A stretch of DNA of 35,735 bases from Saprospiraceae bacterium (lineage in GTDB: Bacteria > Bacteroidota > Bacteroidia > Chitinophagales > Saprospiraceae), in assembly GCA_020628475.1 (NCBI GenBank), contig JAHDFB010000003.1, forward strand, positions 78,802 through 114,536, in the 5' to 3' direction. Made by a program: the position numbers and the translations under genes. Shown piece by piece: positions 23,823 to 31,227 of this stretch (position 1 is the first letter of the stretch; every line of letters begins with the position of its first letter). The notes below the pieces were generated by a model. That model saw only the letters and a list, made by a program, of their open reading frames with translations. It ran no database searches and was not told the DNA's origin.

Positions 23823-24422
23823 CTAAGCCAACTTTGATACGTAAGATTGAATAAATTCCAGAATATTATCTCTCCCCTCCGCTGTTTCTGAGGAACTGTT
23901 AAAGTTTGTAGGCAGTTCTTCCCAATATTCTAATAATGAGTCTTTTAAGCGCTTAATATTTTTTTCTCTTTCTCGCGGGCGCAATTTGTCCATTTTCGTA
24001 AAAATGAGGCAAATTGGAATTCTAGCGGTTCCGCACCAATTCAGAAACTCTAGGTCGATGTCCTGTAAATCATGGCGACTATCGATGAGTACAAAAGTGC
24101 AAACGATAGATTGTTTTCGTACTAAATAGCTTTCGATCATATTTCGAAACTCCTTTCTTTTAGTCTTACTCAATTTCGCGTAGCCGTATCCTGGCAAATC
24201 CACCAAGTACCAGGATTCATTAATCATAAAGTAATTAATCAATTGCGTTTTCCCAGGTGTATTCGAAACCTTGGCCAATGTTTTTCGATTGGTCAACATA
24301 TTGATTAATGAGCTCTTCCCTACATTGGATCTTCCAATAAAGGCGAATTCTGGTTTTCCGTCATCCGGCGTTTGATTATAACTTGGAAAACTTCCACAGA
24401 AATAAACTTTATGTATTTGCAT
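23823..24422 (-). CDS. engB: EngB/YihA-type ribosome-biogenesis GTPase
   Basis: 199 residues, the normal family length. G1 is GRSNVGKSS (30-38), G2 the NTPGKTQ region (~55), G3 DLPGYG (75-80) and G4 TKMD (~141-144). The FAFIGRSNVGKSSLINMLTN start is diagnostic for the EngB/YihA/YsxC family. This GTPase is needed for large-subunit ribosome assembly and is usually essential. It lies alone on the minus strand, and its 3' region overlaps the hairpin cluster upstream of the OmpA-family gene. Confidence 0.95.
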   Translation of the reverse strand: MQIHKVYFCGSFPSYNQTPDDGKPEFAFIGRSNVGKSSLINMLTNRKTLAKVSNTPGKTQLINYFMINESWYLVDLPGYGYAKLSKTKRKEFRNMIESYLVRKQSIVCTFVLIDSRHDLQDIDLEFLNWCGTARIPICLIFTKMDKLRPREREKNIKRLKDSLLEYWEELPTNFNSSSETAEGRDNILEFIQSYVSKLA

Positions 24423-24537
24423 AACTTTTAGTTAAATTCATTCGTTCATCTTTAATAGAACCCAAAAATTCTTCGATAAATTCAATCTACTGCATGAATT
24501 GTTGAATAATTATTAATACAAAAAGCTTATTCAACAT

Positions 24538-24545
24538 TAAATTTG
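24538..24545 (+). promoter_or_regulatory. -7 promoter element of the first barrel gene
   Basis: TAAATTTG fits TAnnTTTG exactly, 36 bases before the ATG at 24582. No good -33 TTTG at normal spacing is seen. Confidence 0.4.
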
Positions 24546-24581
24546 TGGTAAATTAAAGACCGATTTAATAAATTATTAGAC

Positions 24582-25235
24582 ATGTTCCGAACTGCAAAAG
24601 TAATTATATATAGTATTATATTGATGAGCATGCCCTTTCATTTCTTGCATGGGCAGTTAGAAGCTGGAATCAAATTAGGTGCTAGTACGATCAAATTTGC
24701 CAATGGGGATTTTGGAGAAATCTATCTTGGAGATATTGGGGCAGAGGAATATGAACTATCTGTAGATCAAATAAATTTTGGCTATCACCTAGGATTCTAT
24801 TCACGCTTAAAGGTTTGGAAAATTTATTTACAACCCGAAGTCTTATTGAATTCCAATTCAGTGAACTACAGTGTAAAGGATATACAGAACCCAGATGTAA
24901 CTACTATATATAAAGAACAATATACTCGATTAGATGTTCCTGTGGTATTAGGCCTGAAATTAAAATGGTTCAATATGCATGGAGGGCTCTCGGGGCATTT
25001 ACCCATTGCCAATGTCTCTGAATTGAAGAATATTGATGGATATTCCATTTCATCTGAAAGCTTTACTTATTCCTATCTCGGAGGAATCGGCTTTGATATC
25101 GGTAAGTTACGATTGGATTTTCGCTACGAATTGAGTACTACATTCTTTGGTGACCACATCACCTACAAAGGAAATAACTATCAATTTGCAGATAAAAACA
25201 ATCGAATCATTGCAGGAATTGCGTATAAATTTTAA
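24582..25235 (+). CDS. PorT-family outer-membrane beta-barrel protein (first of three paralogs)
   Basis: 217 residues with a signal peptide (cleavage near FLHGQ) and alternating amphipathic strands ending in an aromatic C-terminus (IIAGIAYKF), typical of small 8-stranded Bacteroidota barrels. The core motifs are QINFGYHLGFYSRLKVWKIY, LQPEVLLNSNSVNY, RLDVPVVLGLKLKWFNMHGG and GGIGFDIGKLRLDFRYE. The same pattern recurs in the genes at 25496 and 27077, so the three are tandem duplicates. This copy is the most diverged. Cargo or ligand unknown. Confidence 0.88.
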   Translation: MFRTAKVIIYSIILMSMPFHFLHGQLEAGIKLGASTIKFANGDFGEIYLGDIGAEEYELSVDQINFGYHLGFYSRLKVWKIYLQPEVLLNSNSVNYSVKDIQNPDVTTIYKEQYTRLDVPVVLGLKLKWFNMHGGLSGHLPIANVSELKNIDGYSISSESFTYSYLGGIGFDIGKLRLDFRYELSTTFFGDHITYKGNNYQFADKNNRIIAGIAYKF

Positions 25236-25453
25236 TCTTCTCAAAGGTTTTATCATTTTTTTCTTGATTTTATTTTGATTTGCCACAAAATCGCTTATGC
25301 GGTATTATATTCTGCTATTTTTCATAATTCAAAATATAAGAAAAGTTTAATTAGGGATTTAAGCCAATTTCTTTACATATATTTTGTAAGATAGTTGTCA
25401 AATTCATAGATAAATTTAAAAATATGTTGTGACTTATAGGGGGTGATCAGTTT

Positions 25454-25466
25454 TTAGACAGTCTAA
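25454..25466 (+). promoter_or_regulatory. exact palindrome upstream of the second barrel gene
   Basis: TTAGAC-A-GTCTAA is an exact 6-bp inverted repeat around one base, 30 bases before the ATG at 25496. Its size and position suit a dimeric repressor or activator site. The rest of the 260-base gap (25236-25495) shows only AT-rich DNA and degenerate -7-like motifs. Confidence 0.4.
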
Positions 25467-25495
25467 GAGTAAACAACTTTAAATTTTGAATTTAT

Positions 25496-26155
25496 ATGAA
25501 GAATCACGTAAGTATTACTCCCATTATTCTAGCATTTATGCTCGTATCCCAAATGGCATTTGGGCAGCAAAAAATAGGTGTTAGATTTTTCCAAGGATTT
25601 CAAAACCAATCCACAGAATCCAAGTATTTGGTCAATCCAGACAACGCCGTCGAATATAAAATCGATATTGGAACGATTAGCAACTCAAGAACTGTAGGTC
25701 TTTTTTCACAATTTGAATTCGGCTTTATCTATCTACAACCAGAATTTTTATATACAAACTATTCTGTAAGTTATGACTTCGAAGATTTTCAAGGTGAAGG
25801 AGGAAGCACCATGCAAAACATTGTAGAAAATCGACAACAATTTGATGTCCCTGTTAATGCCGGTGTAAAGTACAAAGGTTTCCGAGTTGGTGGGGGCCCG
25901 ATTTTCCACTTTGCTCAAGAGTTCGAGTCAAATCTAGCAGAGCTAAGAAATATCACATTAAAGAAGAAAGATTTTTCCGCAGGATTTCAAGGAAGTCTAG
26001 GTTATGATTGGAAAATCTTTCACTTTGACCTAAGATATCAAACCGATTTCAACGCAGTTACAGATCATATTCAATTTTCTCAACGAGGATTAAAAATGAG
26101 AGCGAATACTTCTAGTGTTCAATTAGGTTTAGCCGTAGCACTTGGAAGAAAATAA
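25496..26155 (+). CDS. PorT-family outer-membrane beta-barrel protein (second paralog), upstream of the hairpin array
   Basis: 219 residues, with a signal peptide cleaved near MAFGQ. Barrel motifs: VGLFSQFEFGFIYLQPEFLY, QQFDVPVNAGVKYKGFRVGG, GPIFHF and VTDHIQFSQRGLK. It aligns closely with the third paralog (27077): QQFDxPVxAGVxYK, GxGPxFH and FNxVTDHIxxxxxxxxxxxS are shared. The structured hairpin RNA starts within ten bases of its stop (26155) and has no promoter of its own visible in the short gap. The array is therefore most simply the 3' untranslated part of this mRNA, or is processed from it. Confidence 0.88.
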   Translation: MKNHVSITPIILAFMLVSQMAFGQQKIGVRFFQGFQNQSTESKYLVNPDNAVEYKIDIGTISNSRTVGLFSQFEFGFIYLQPEFLYTNYSVSYDFEDFQGEGGSTMQNIVENRQQFDVPVNAGVKYKGFRVGGGPIFHFAQEFESNLAELRNITLKKKDFSAGFQGSLGYDWKIFHFDLRYQTDFNAVTDHIQFSQRGLKMRANTSSVQLGLAVALGRK

Positions 26156-26418
26156 GATAAAGAATACTACGCTTGTGAAGTAGTAGGCGTACTTGTGAAA
26201 CGCCAATGTGCCCCTGTGAAGCATATAAAGTCCGCACTTGTGAAGCGGCAAGAGTATAATCCACTCAGCACTTGTGAAGCAAAATGGATTAAGTAAGCAA
26301 CCATACTTGTGAAATGGAATCTTACATCTCTAATGAGATCATTTATTTAAATATAGACAACACTTGTGAAGTTGTCTAAAAATAAAAAGCCTCTGTTCCC
26401 AAAACAGCGGTTTTTTTT
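26156..26418 (+). ncRNA. array of seven hairpins with a shared TGTGAA loop
   Basis: Seven hairpins in a row, each with a nine-base loop and different paired arms. Loops: 26171-26179 GCTTGTGAA; 26191-26199; 26212-26220 CCCTGTGAA; 26236-26244; 26270-26278; 26305-26313; 26362-26370. The five not spelled out are ACTTGTGAA. Arms: TACTAC/GTAGTA; GGCGT/ACGCC; ATGTGC/GCATAT (one G-T pair); CCGC/GCGG; GC/GC inside TAATCCA/TGGATTA; CCAT/ATGG inside GTAAG/CTTAC; TAGACAAC/GTTGTCTA. An extra hairpin without the loop motif (ATCTC-TAAT-GAGAT) lies at 26326-26339. The loop holds TGA, the gaps between loops are unequal and no frame runs through, so it is not coding. A strong terminator ends it. It could bind a protein at its loops, as a CsrB-like sponge does, or pair with target RNAs through TTCACAAGT. 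Function is inference; the structure is directly visible. Confidence 0.85.
26384..26418 (+). terminator. strong intrinsic terminator at the end of the hairpin array
   Basis: CTGTT (26393-26397) pairs with AACAG (26403-26407) over the loop CCCAA. The stem extends, after one T/C mismatch, through CC/GG, a G-T pair and A/T pairs, and the second arm runs into eight Ts (26411-26418). It closes the transcript carrying the array on the plus strand. Confidence 0.9.
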
Positions 26419-27076
26419 ATGTCCTATTGTTACATATTGTATGCTTTAGTGATCTTATACAGTTGAAATGGTATTTATATGCATCATGAATAAAACGCAT
26501 TTGGAATGATATAATGTCTGCATGAAGTAATCGATGATTAAAATCGACTCAACCTTGCAACGATTGAATATCTAAATGCATATAAGTACATACATGGAGG
26601 CCGCTTTGATTTTTACGTTTAAATCAGGAGTTCGATTTTAAAAAGTCATAATGATGACTTCGAATCCATACCCCTAAAAACAGATAAAGAAAAAGTGCTT
26701 TTGTCGCAGGTTAATACTAATGATGGAAGTTGATAATTTTGGGCACCAAAATGTATTTTAAAACGTTTTAATTATAGATACACATCTTTTTATTAAAAAA
26801 ATATATAATATAAAAAACTTTTAAATCTGATGGAATAAGATATGTCAAAATCCACACATCGCGATATAGGATCAAACAATATATTATTCTGAATTTTACA
26901 ACATATACCGCATAACTTCTGATTTTAATTTTGTAAAATCAATGTTAACATTACTTTAATTTGTTTGCAGGTGCAACTATTAGCTATATTATGTCTTATA
27001 TTTGCGGCAACAAACAATAAAAAAATAAACAAACAATTAAATTTTTTATCAAACACACATTTTAAAACATTATCAC
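26419..27076 (+). other. gene-free, AT-rich region with further small hairpins, leader of the third barrel gene
   Basis: About 660 bases with no credible gene. Local dyads: TGATTT/AAATCA (26607-26626) and AAGTCAT-AATG-ATGACTT (26643-26660), the latter inside an outer TTCG/CGAA pair (26631-26664). Bases 26720-26940 look like featureless AT-rich DNA. A perfect -7 box (TATATTTG, 26997-27004) lies 72 bases before the ATG at 27077, so the third barrel gene has its own promoter and a leader of about 65 bases. I see no copy of the TGTGAA hairpin here. Confidence 0.6.
26997..27004 (+). promoter_or_regulatory. -7 promoter element of the third barrel gene
   Basis: TATATTTG fits TAnnTTTG exactly. The nearest TTTG upstream (26964-26967) is 29 bases away, too far for a normal -33, so the upstream element is weak or unusual. 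Confidence 0.5.
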
Positions 27077-27733
27077 ATGAAATTAAGAAACATTTTCACC
27101 TTCGCTCTTGCCTGTATGATGGCATTCAATACGATCCAAGCACAAAACAAACTTGGAGTAAAAGTAGAGTACGGATTAAACGCTGTACCAACTCAATCTA
27201 CATTCTTAGTAAATGAGTTCAATCAAGTAGAACACGAATTAAGCATTGTTAGTGCTACACCAGCCCAATCTATTGGCCTTTATAGCGCTTTTGATTTCGG
27301 TTATATCTTCCTTCAACCAGAAGCTTTGTACACATCATACTCGATGAACTTTGAAATCGAGAACTTCAATAGCCAAGTAGATGCGCCGAGTACATTGACC
27401 GTTACTGAAAAGATTCAACAATTTGATATCCCTGTCTATGCTGGCGTACGTTATAAATTTCTTAAATTCGGTGCTGGCCCCGTATTTCATATTGGCCAAC
27501 ACATTGAATCTTCTTTTTCTGACTTAGGAAAGTTAAGCGTAAAACCAGCTCAAATTAGTGCAGGATTTCAAGCAGGAATTGGATTGGATTTAAAATATGT
27601 AAATGTAGACGTGAAGTACCAACGCGAATTCAATTCCGTTACAGATCATATTGAATACAATAGCCAACCGGTAGGAATTAAGTCTAGTTTGAGTGGAATC
27701 CGAATAGGAATTGCCTTCAATATTGCCAAATAA
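27077..27733 (+). CDS. PorT-family outer-membrane beta-barrel protein (third paralog)
   Basis: 218 residues with a signal peptide (cleavage near TIQAQ). Barrel motifs parallel those of the gene at 25496: IGLYSAFDFGYIFLQPEALY, QQFDIPVYAGVRYKFLKFGA, GPVFHIGQ and FNSVTDHIEYNSQPVG. It is the closer paralog of that gene. Its 3' gap has an intrinsic terminator but no hairpin array, so the array is specific to the middle copy. Codon use looks more optimised than in the neighbours (many GCT, GTA and AAA), hinting at higher expression; this is a by-eye impression. Confidence 0.88.
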   Translation: MKLRNIFTFALACMMAFNTIQAQNKLGVKVEYGLNAVPTQSTFLVNEFNQVEHELSIVSATPAQSIGLYSAFDFGYIFLQPEALYTSYSMNFEIENFNSQVDAPSTLTVTEKIQQFDIPVYAGVRYKFLKFGAGPVFHIGQHIESSFSDLGKLSVKPAQISAGFQAGIGLDLKYVNVDVKYQREFNSVTDHIEYNSQPVGIKSSLSGIRIGIAFNIAK

Positions 27734-27776
27734 CATCGAGTAGATTCAGGACCACAGAGTCCTTCTATATACACAT

Positions 27777-27813
27777 AAGTCTATCATCTCCCCACAGATG
27801 ATGGACTTTTTTT
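27777..27813 (+). terminator. intrinsic terminator after the third barrel gene
   Basis: AAGTC-T-ATCATCT (27777-27789) pairs with AGATGAT-G-GACTT (27796-27808): 13 pairs counting one T-G, with a six-base loop. Seven Ts (27807-27813) follow. A smaller hairpin, AGGAC-CACAGA-GTCCT (27748-27763), precedes it. The T run overlaps the stop codon of the convergent permease gene. Confidence 0.85.
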
Positions 27814-28873
27814 ATGCCAACTTCTGCCTTGGATCGATCAAAATATAAAATAAATCTGTCAAAACATTGATCAACACAAAGAGACTGGATGTAAAAATGA
27901 TGCAGGCTAAGATTACAGGAACATCGTAGCTTAATAAAGCATTTACGGTTAAACTTCCCAAGCCTTTAAAATTGAAAACCGTCTCTACAAAAAATGCACC
28001 GGCTAATAAAGAGGCGAACCATCCCGTCACGGCGGTTGTAATCGGATTCAAGGCATTCCTGAAAGCATGCTTTTTTATTATTTGGGCGTAAGCCAAACCT
28101 TTAGCCTTTGCTGTTTTGATGTAATTGGCATTCAAGACATCCAGCATAGAAGATCTTGTTATTTGTGTAATCACTGCCAAGGGTCTTATTCCCAATGCAA
28201 TCGACGGTAAGATCAAGTTTTTCCATACTATAATATCATTTCCCAATTCGTCTAGCTCAAAAATACTGCCTTGAATATTTAGGCCTGTGTATTGCTGTAA
28301 ATAATAGGCAAAAACAATGGCGACCACCATCGCCACAACATAGCTGGGTAGAGAATAACCAATGGAGCTCAGCGCAATTATTAATCGATCCAGAGCTGAA
28401 TCATAACGGATCGCTGATATAATTCCGAAAATGATACCAATCATCAGGGCAAGTCCAAAAGAACTCATGGCTAAAATCAGCGTAATCGGAAAGGCTTCTT
28501 TGATCATCTCCACCACCGGCCTACCTGACTGATAAGATTCTCTTAAATAAGGAAATTTCAAAACGAGTGTTCTTGTTTCCGATTCCATCAGGTTCATATA
28601 ATTATATCCCAAGGTCTCTAATCGTTCTTTTCGAATCCATTGTACGGGTGATATATCCCCCAAATATCTGAGCAGTTGTTTTGATAATGGATCATCCAGT
28701 CCGAGTTCTGCCCGTTTGGATTCAACGGTCTGTACATCAACACGCTGTCCAAAAGTTAATCTCGCCGGATCTACTTGCCCCATGTAAATCAAGGACGAAA
28801 TCGCCGTTGCTACTAACACTATCACGAGCAATCCGTATAAAAAACGGGAGAGAATTAACTTTAATACCTGCAT
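27812..28873 (-). CDS. peptide-type ABC transporter permease (DppB/OppB family)
   Basis: 353 residues from the ATG at 28873; an upstream ATG at 28894 would add seven. The first transmembrane helix (LYGLLVIVLVATAISSLIYM) and a long periplasmic loop are followed by five more helices. The transport-coupling EAA-type loop is near AKAKGLAYAQIIKKHAFRNA, then LNPITTAVTGWFASLLAGAF. The C-terminus (FYILIDPRQKLA) is the family ending (YxxxDPR). This family pairs with a DppC-type permease, two ATPases and a binding protein, none of which lie next to it. In Bacteroidota the subunit genes are often scattered. Confidence 0.92.
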   Translation of the reverse strand: MQVLKLILSRFLYGLLVIVLVATAISSLIYMGQVDPARLTFGQRVDVQTVESKRAELGLDDPLSKQLLRYLGDISPVQWIRKERLETLGYNYMNLMESETRTLVLKFPYLRESYQSGRPVVEMIKEAFPITLILAMSSFGLALMIGIIFGIISAIRYDSALDRLIIALSSIGYSLPSYVVAMVVAIVFAYYLQQYTGLNIQGSIFELDELGNDIIVWKNLILPSIALGIRPLAVITQITRSSMLDVLNANYIKTAKAKGLAYAQIIKKHAFRNALNPITTAVTGWFASLLAGAFFVETVFNFKGLGSLTVNALLSYDVPVILACIIFTSSLFVLINVLTDLFYILIDPRQKLA

Positions 28874-29032
28874 ATCGTCCAATAATAAATACAAGTATAC
28901 AATTAAATGTATGGTCTTGCTCTTTGCATTCTTAATAATTAAATATTCCCTGCTCCTCTATCCACTATTTTTTTCTCATTTTCGCAGAACTTTAACGCTA
29001 GGATGCTGTTCAAGTACAAAATAAAAACGAAC

Positions 29033-30625
29033 ATGACTGTTGACCATAAAGAATTCGAAGTTTTCCCTCAACTTTCGGCACGGGATCAAGCTTATCAGCG
29101 TCAAGATAAAGCGCTTCGACCCTTTTATACATATGACTTCGAATTTGATGTATTCAAACAGGTCATTGAAGATAGAAAACAGTTTCCTGTAGATCGATCG
29201 CTATTGGTCGAGGAATTACGAAAAGCATATCACGGCATTCGTCATTCTGATGAGGTGGCCGCTAACATTAGCCTATTACAGCAAGAAAATACATTTACCC
29301 TCATCACAGCACATCAACCTTCACTGTTTACCGGACCTCTATATTATATTATTAAAATAGCCAGTACCATTCATTTGGCTCGTAAATTAAACCAGACGTA
29401 CAACTCTTACCAATTTGTGCCTGTTTTTATTCTTGGTGCGGAAGATCATGACTTCGAAGAAATCAATCATACGTACTTATTTAACAAAAAGATAGAATGG
29501 CAACGAGCAGCTTCGGGTTCTGTGGGCAGATTGAATTTAGAAGGCCTTGGTGAAGCACTGGAAAGTTTAAAAACTATATTGGGAACGAGTGAAAACAGCC
29601 AAGATCTTCAAGCTAAAATGGACTACGCTTTTGAGCATGCGAAGAATTATGGTGAATTCAGTTTTTTATTAACCCAACAGTTATTTGATGCCTATGGATT
29701 GGTCATCGCCAATTTCGATAACAAGGCTTTTAAAAAGCAATTTTCCCCGATCATCAAACGTGAAATCAACGAACAATTTTCGAAGCGTCATATTGTAGAA
29801 ACTCAGCAACAATTAATAGAAGCGGGCTTCTCTGATCAAGCATATGCCCGCGACATCAATTTCTTCTATTTAAGCGATCATAAACGATCACGTATTGAAT
29901 TGATCGATGGGACCTTCCAGATATTAGATACCGATTTATCTTTCAGCTTGGAAGAAATCAATCAAGAGATCGATCAGCATCCAGAACGATTTTCTCCCAA
30001 TGTAATCATGCGACCTTTATATCAAGAATCCATCATGCCCAATTTGGCATACATTGGGGGCGGTGGAGAATTGGCCTACTGGACCGAAAGGAAATCACAA
30101 TTCGAAGATGCAAAGGTTTTTTTCCCGATGTTGATACGTAGAAACTCTGTCTTATGGATTCCTGCTAGAGTGCTGAAACAAATGCAGAAGCTAGCATTAA
30201 GCATAGAGGATTTAACAAAGGAAACGGATTTATTGGTGAAAGAGTTTGCCCTTCGCGAATCAGAACATGATATAGATTTTAGTGAGGCATACAGTAATTT
30301 AGAGGGGGCTTACGCCCAAATAGTAGACCTTACAAAGTCCATCGATGCTTCCTTGGCTCCAAAGATTGAAGCTATGAAAGCCAACCAAATCAATGGCCTT
30401 GAAAAATTAAAGGGACGATTGATCAAAAGCATTAAACAAAAACAAGAAGTTTCCCTAAACAAGGTTCGTAAATTACAAGATGCTTTATTCCCAAGCGGCA
30501 GTCTTCAGGAACGAAAAACCAACTTCATGGAATTTTATCTCACAAACGGTCAACAAATGTTAGATATCTTAATCGAACATTGCGATCCTTTCGAAAAAAG
30601 ATTTCTTATTATTCAAGAAGATTAA
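29033..30625 (+). CDS. bshC: bacillithiol biosynthesis cysteine-adding enzyme BshC
   Basis: 530 residues from the ATG at 29033, preferred over 29003 because the family begins shortly before the FPQLSARDQAYQ region. BshC catalyses the last step of bacillithiol synthesis, attaching cysteine to glucosaminyl-malate. Signatures: TAHQPSLFTGPLYYIIKI (~residues 88-105), VFILGAEDHDFEEINHTYLF (nucleotide-type fold) and a long coiled-coil near the end (EKLKGRLIKSIKQKQEVS). Length matches the family (~530-540). Its stop overlaps that of the convergent DUF4956 gene by 4 bp. Confidence 0.95.
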   Translation: MTVDHKEFEVFPQLSARDQAYQRQDKALRPFYTYDFEFDVFKQVIEDRKQFPVDRSLLVEELRKAYHGIRHSDEVAANISLLQQENTFTLITAHQPSLFTGPLYYIIKIASTIHLARKLNQTYNSYQFVPVFILGAEDHDFEEINHTYLFNKKIEWQRAASGSVGRLNLEGLGEALESLKTILGTSENSQDLQAKMDYAFEHAKNYGEFSFLLTQQLFDAYGLVIANFDNKAFKKQFSPIIKREINEQFSKRHIVETQQQLIEAGFSDQAYARDINFFYLSDHKRSRIELIDGTFQILDTDLSFSLEEINQEIDQHPERFSPNVIMRPLYQESIMPNLAYIGGGGELAYWTERKSQFEDAKVFFPMLIRRNSVLWIPARVLKQMQKLALSIEDLTKETDLLVKEFALRESEHDIDFSEAYSNLEGAYAQIVDLTKSIDASLAPKIEAMKANQINGLEKLKGRLIKSIKQKQEVSLNKVRKLQDALFPSGSLQERKTNFMEFYLTNGQQMLDILIEHCDPFEKRFLIIQED

Positions 30626-31227
30626 CTGGCTGGGCGATCATAATAGATCGTTACATCCGCTAAATCGCGCATAAAGTCTACATTTCCAACCTCCACTCGA
30701 TTGATTACCAAGCCGGTTCGCTCTTCCAAATCAGCTTTTAATTCGTCATAATTTTCGGGTTTGACGTTCTGAATGTTTTCATAGACAATGGATTTCGATT
30801 CCTCATGGCGAACTAATCTAAATATTTCAAGTAAGCCTATCGAAGCAATAATGATAATATTTCCTCCAATGATCTCGGCATAACTCATTTTAGAATTTGC
30901 CAAAGAGTTGATCACAGATACACCAATTACCACGAAGAGGTAGGTCATTTCATTGATTTCAATGGAATTGGTTCGATATCGAATAATCCCGAAAATCGCA
31001 AACAGCCCGAGCGCCATCCCTAAATCGAGTTCGTATTTCTTCAAGGTAAAACATAGAAAAAACACGATGATACTGATCATGTAATAGGTAAACAGATAAT
31101 CTTTATGTTTTGAATACCTGAAATAAAAAAAACGAATAATCACACTCGTAAAAAAGAGATTCAGAATAAATCTGAATATCATTTTGTAAAAATCATCATC
31201 AAATACAGGTATTCCTAAAAAGTCCAT
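30622..31227 (-). CDS. DUF4956 membrane protein
   Basis: 201 residues with about four transmembrane helices (~15-30, 40-58, 65-85 with LDLGMALGLFAIFGIIRYR, and 95-130) and a soluble C-terminus (ENYDELKADLEERTGLVINR, then RDLADVTIYYD). The GLFAIFGIIRYRT motif is diagnostic, from memory, for DUF4956, which pairs with VTC-type polyphosphate polymerase genes. It begins with no gap after the VTC gene (31227/31228). I infer that it forms a membrane channel or anchor for polyphosphate synthesis and translocation, as the membrane part of the yeast VTC complex does; this is not shown. Confidence 0.88.
   Translation of the reverse strand: MDFLGIPVFDDDFYKMIFRFILNLFFTSVIIRFFYFRYSKHKDYLFTYYMISIIVFFLCFTLKKYELDLGMALGLFAIFGIIRYRTNSIEINEMTYLFVVIGVSVINSLANSKMSYAEIIGGNIIIIASIGLLEIFRLVRHEESKSIVYENIQNVKPENYDELKADLEERTGLVINRVEVGNVDFMRDLADVTIYYDRPAS

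Noticed and set aside
26165..26378. CRISPR array from regularly repeated ACTTGTGAA
   Set aside because: The shared unit is only nine bases, the spacing is not constant (20 to 57), the flanking sequences are self-complementary arms, and no cas genes are in the window.
26165..26378. Short coding repeat (peptide array)
   Set aside because: The loop holds a TGA in one frame, the unit spacing does not keep a frame, and no open frame of useful length crosses the region on either strand.
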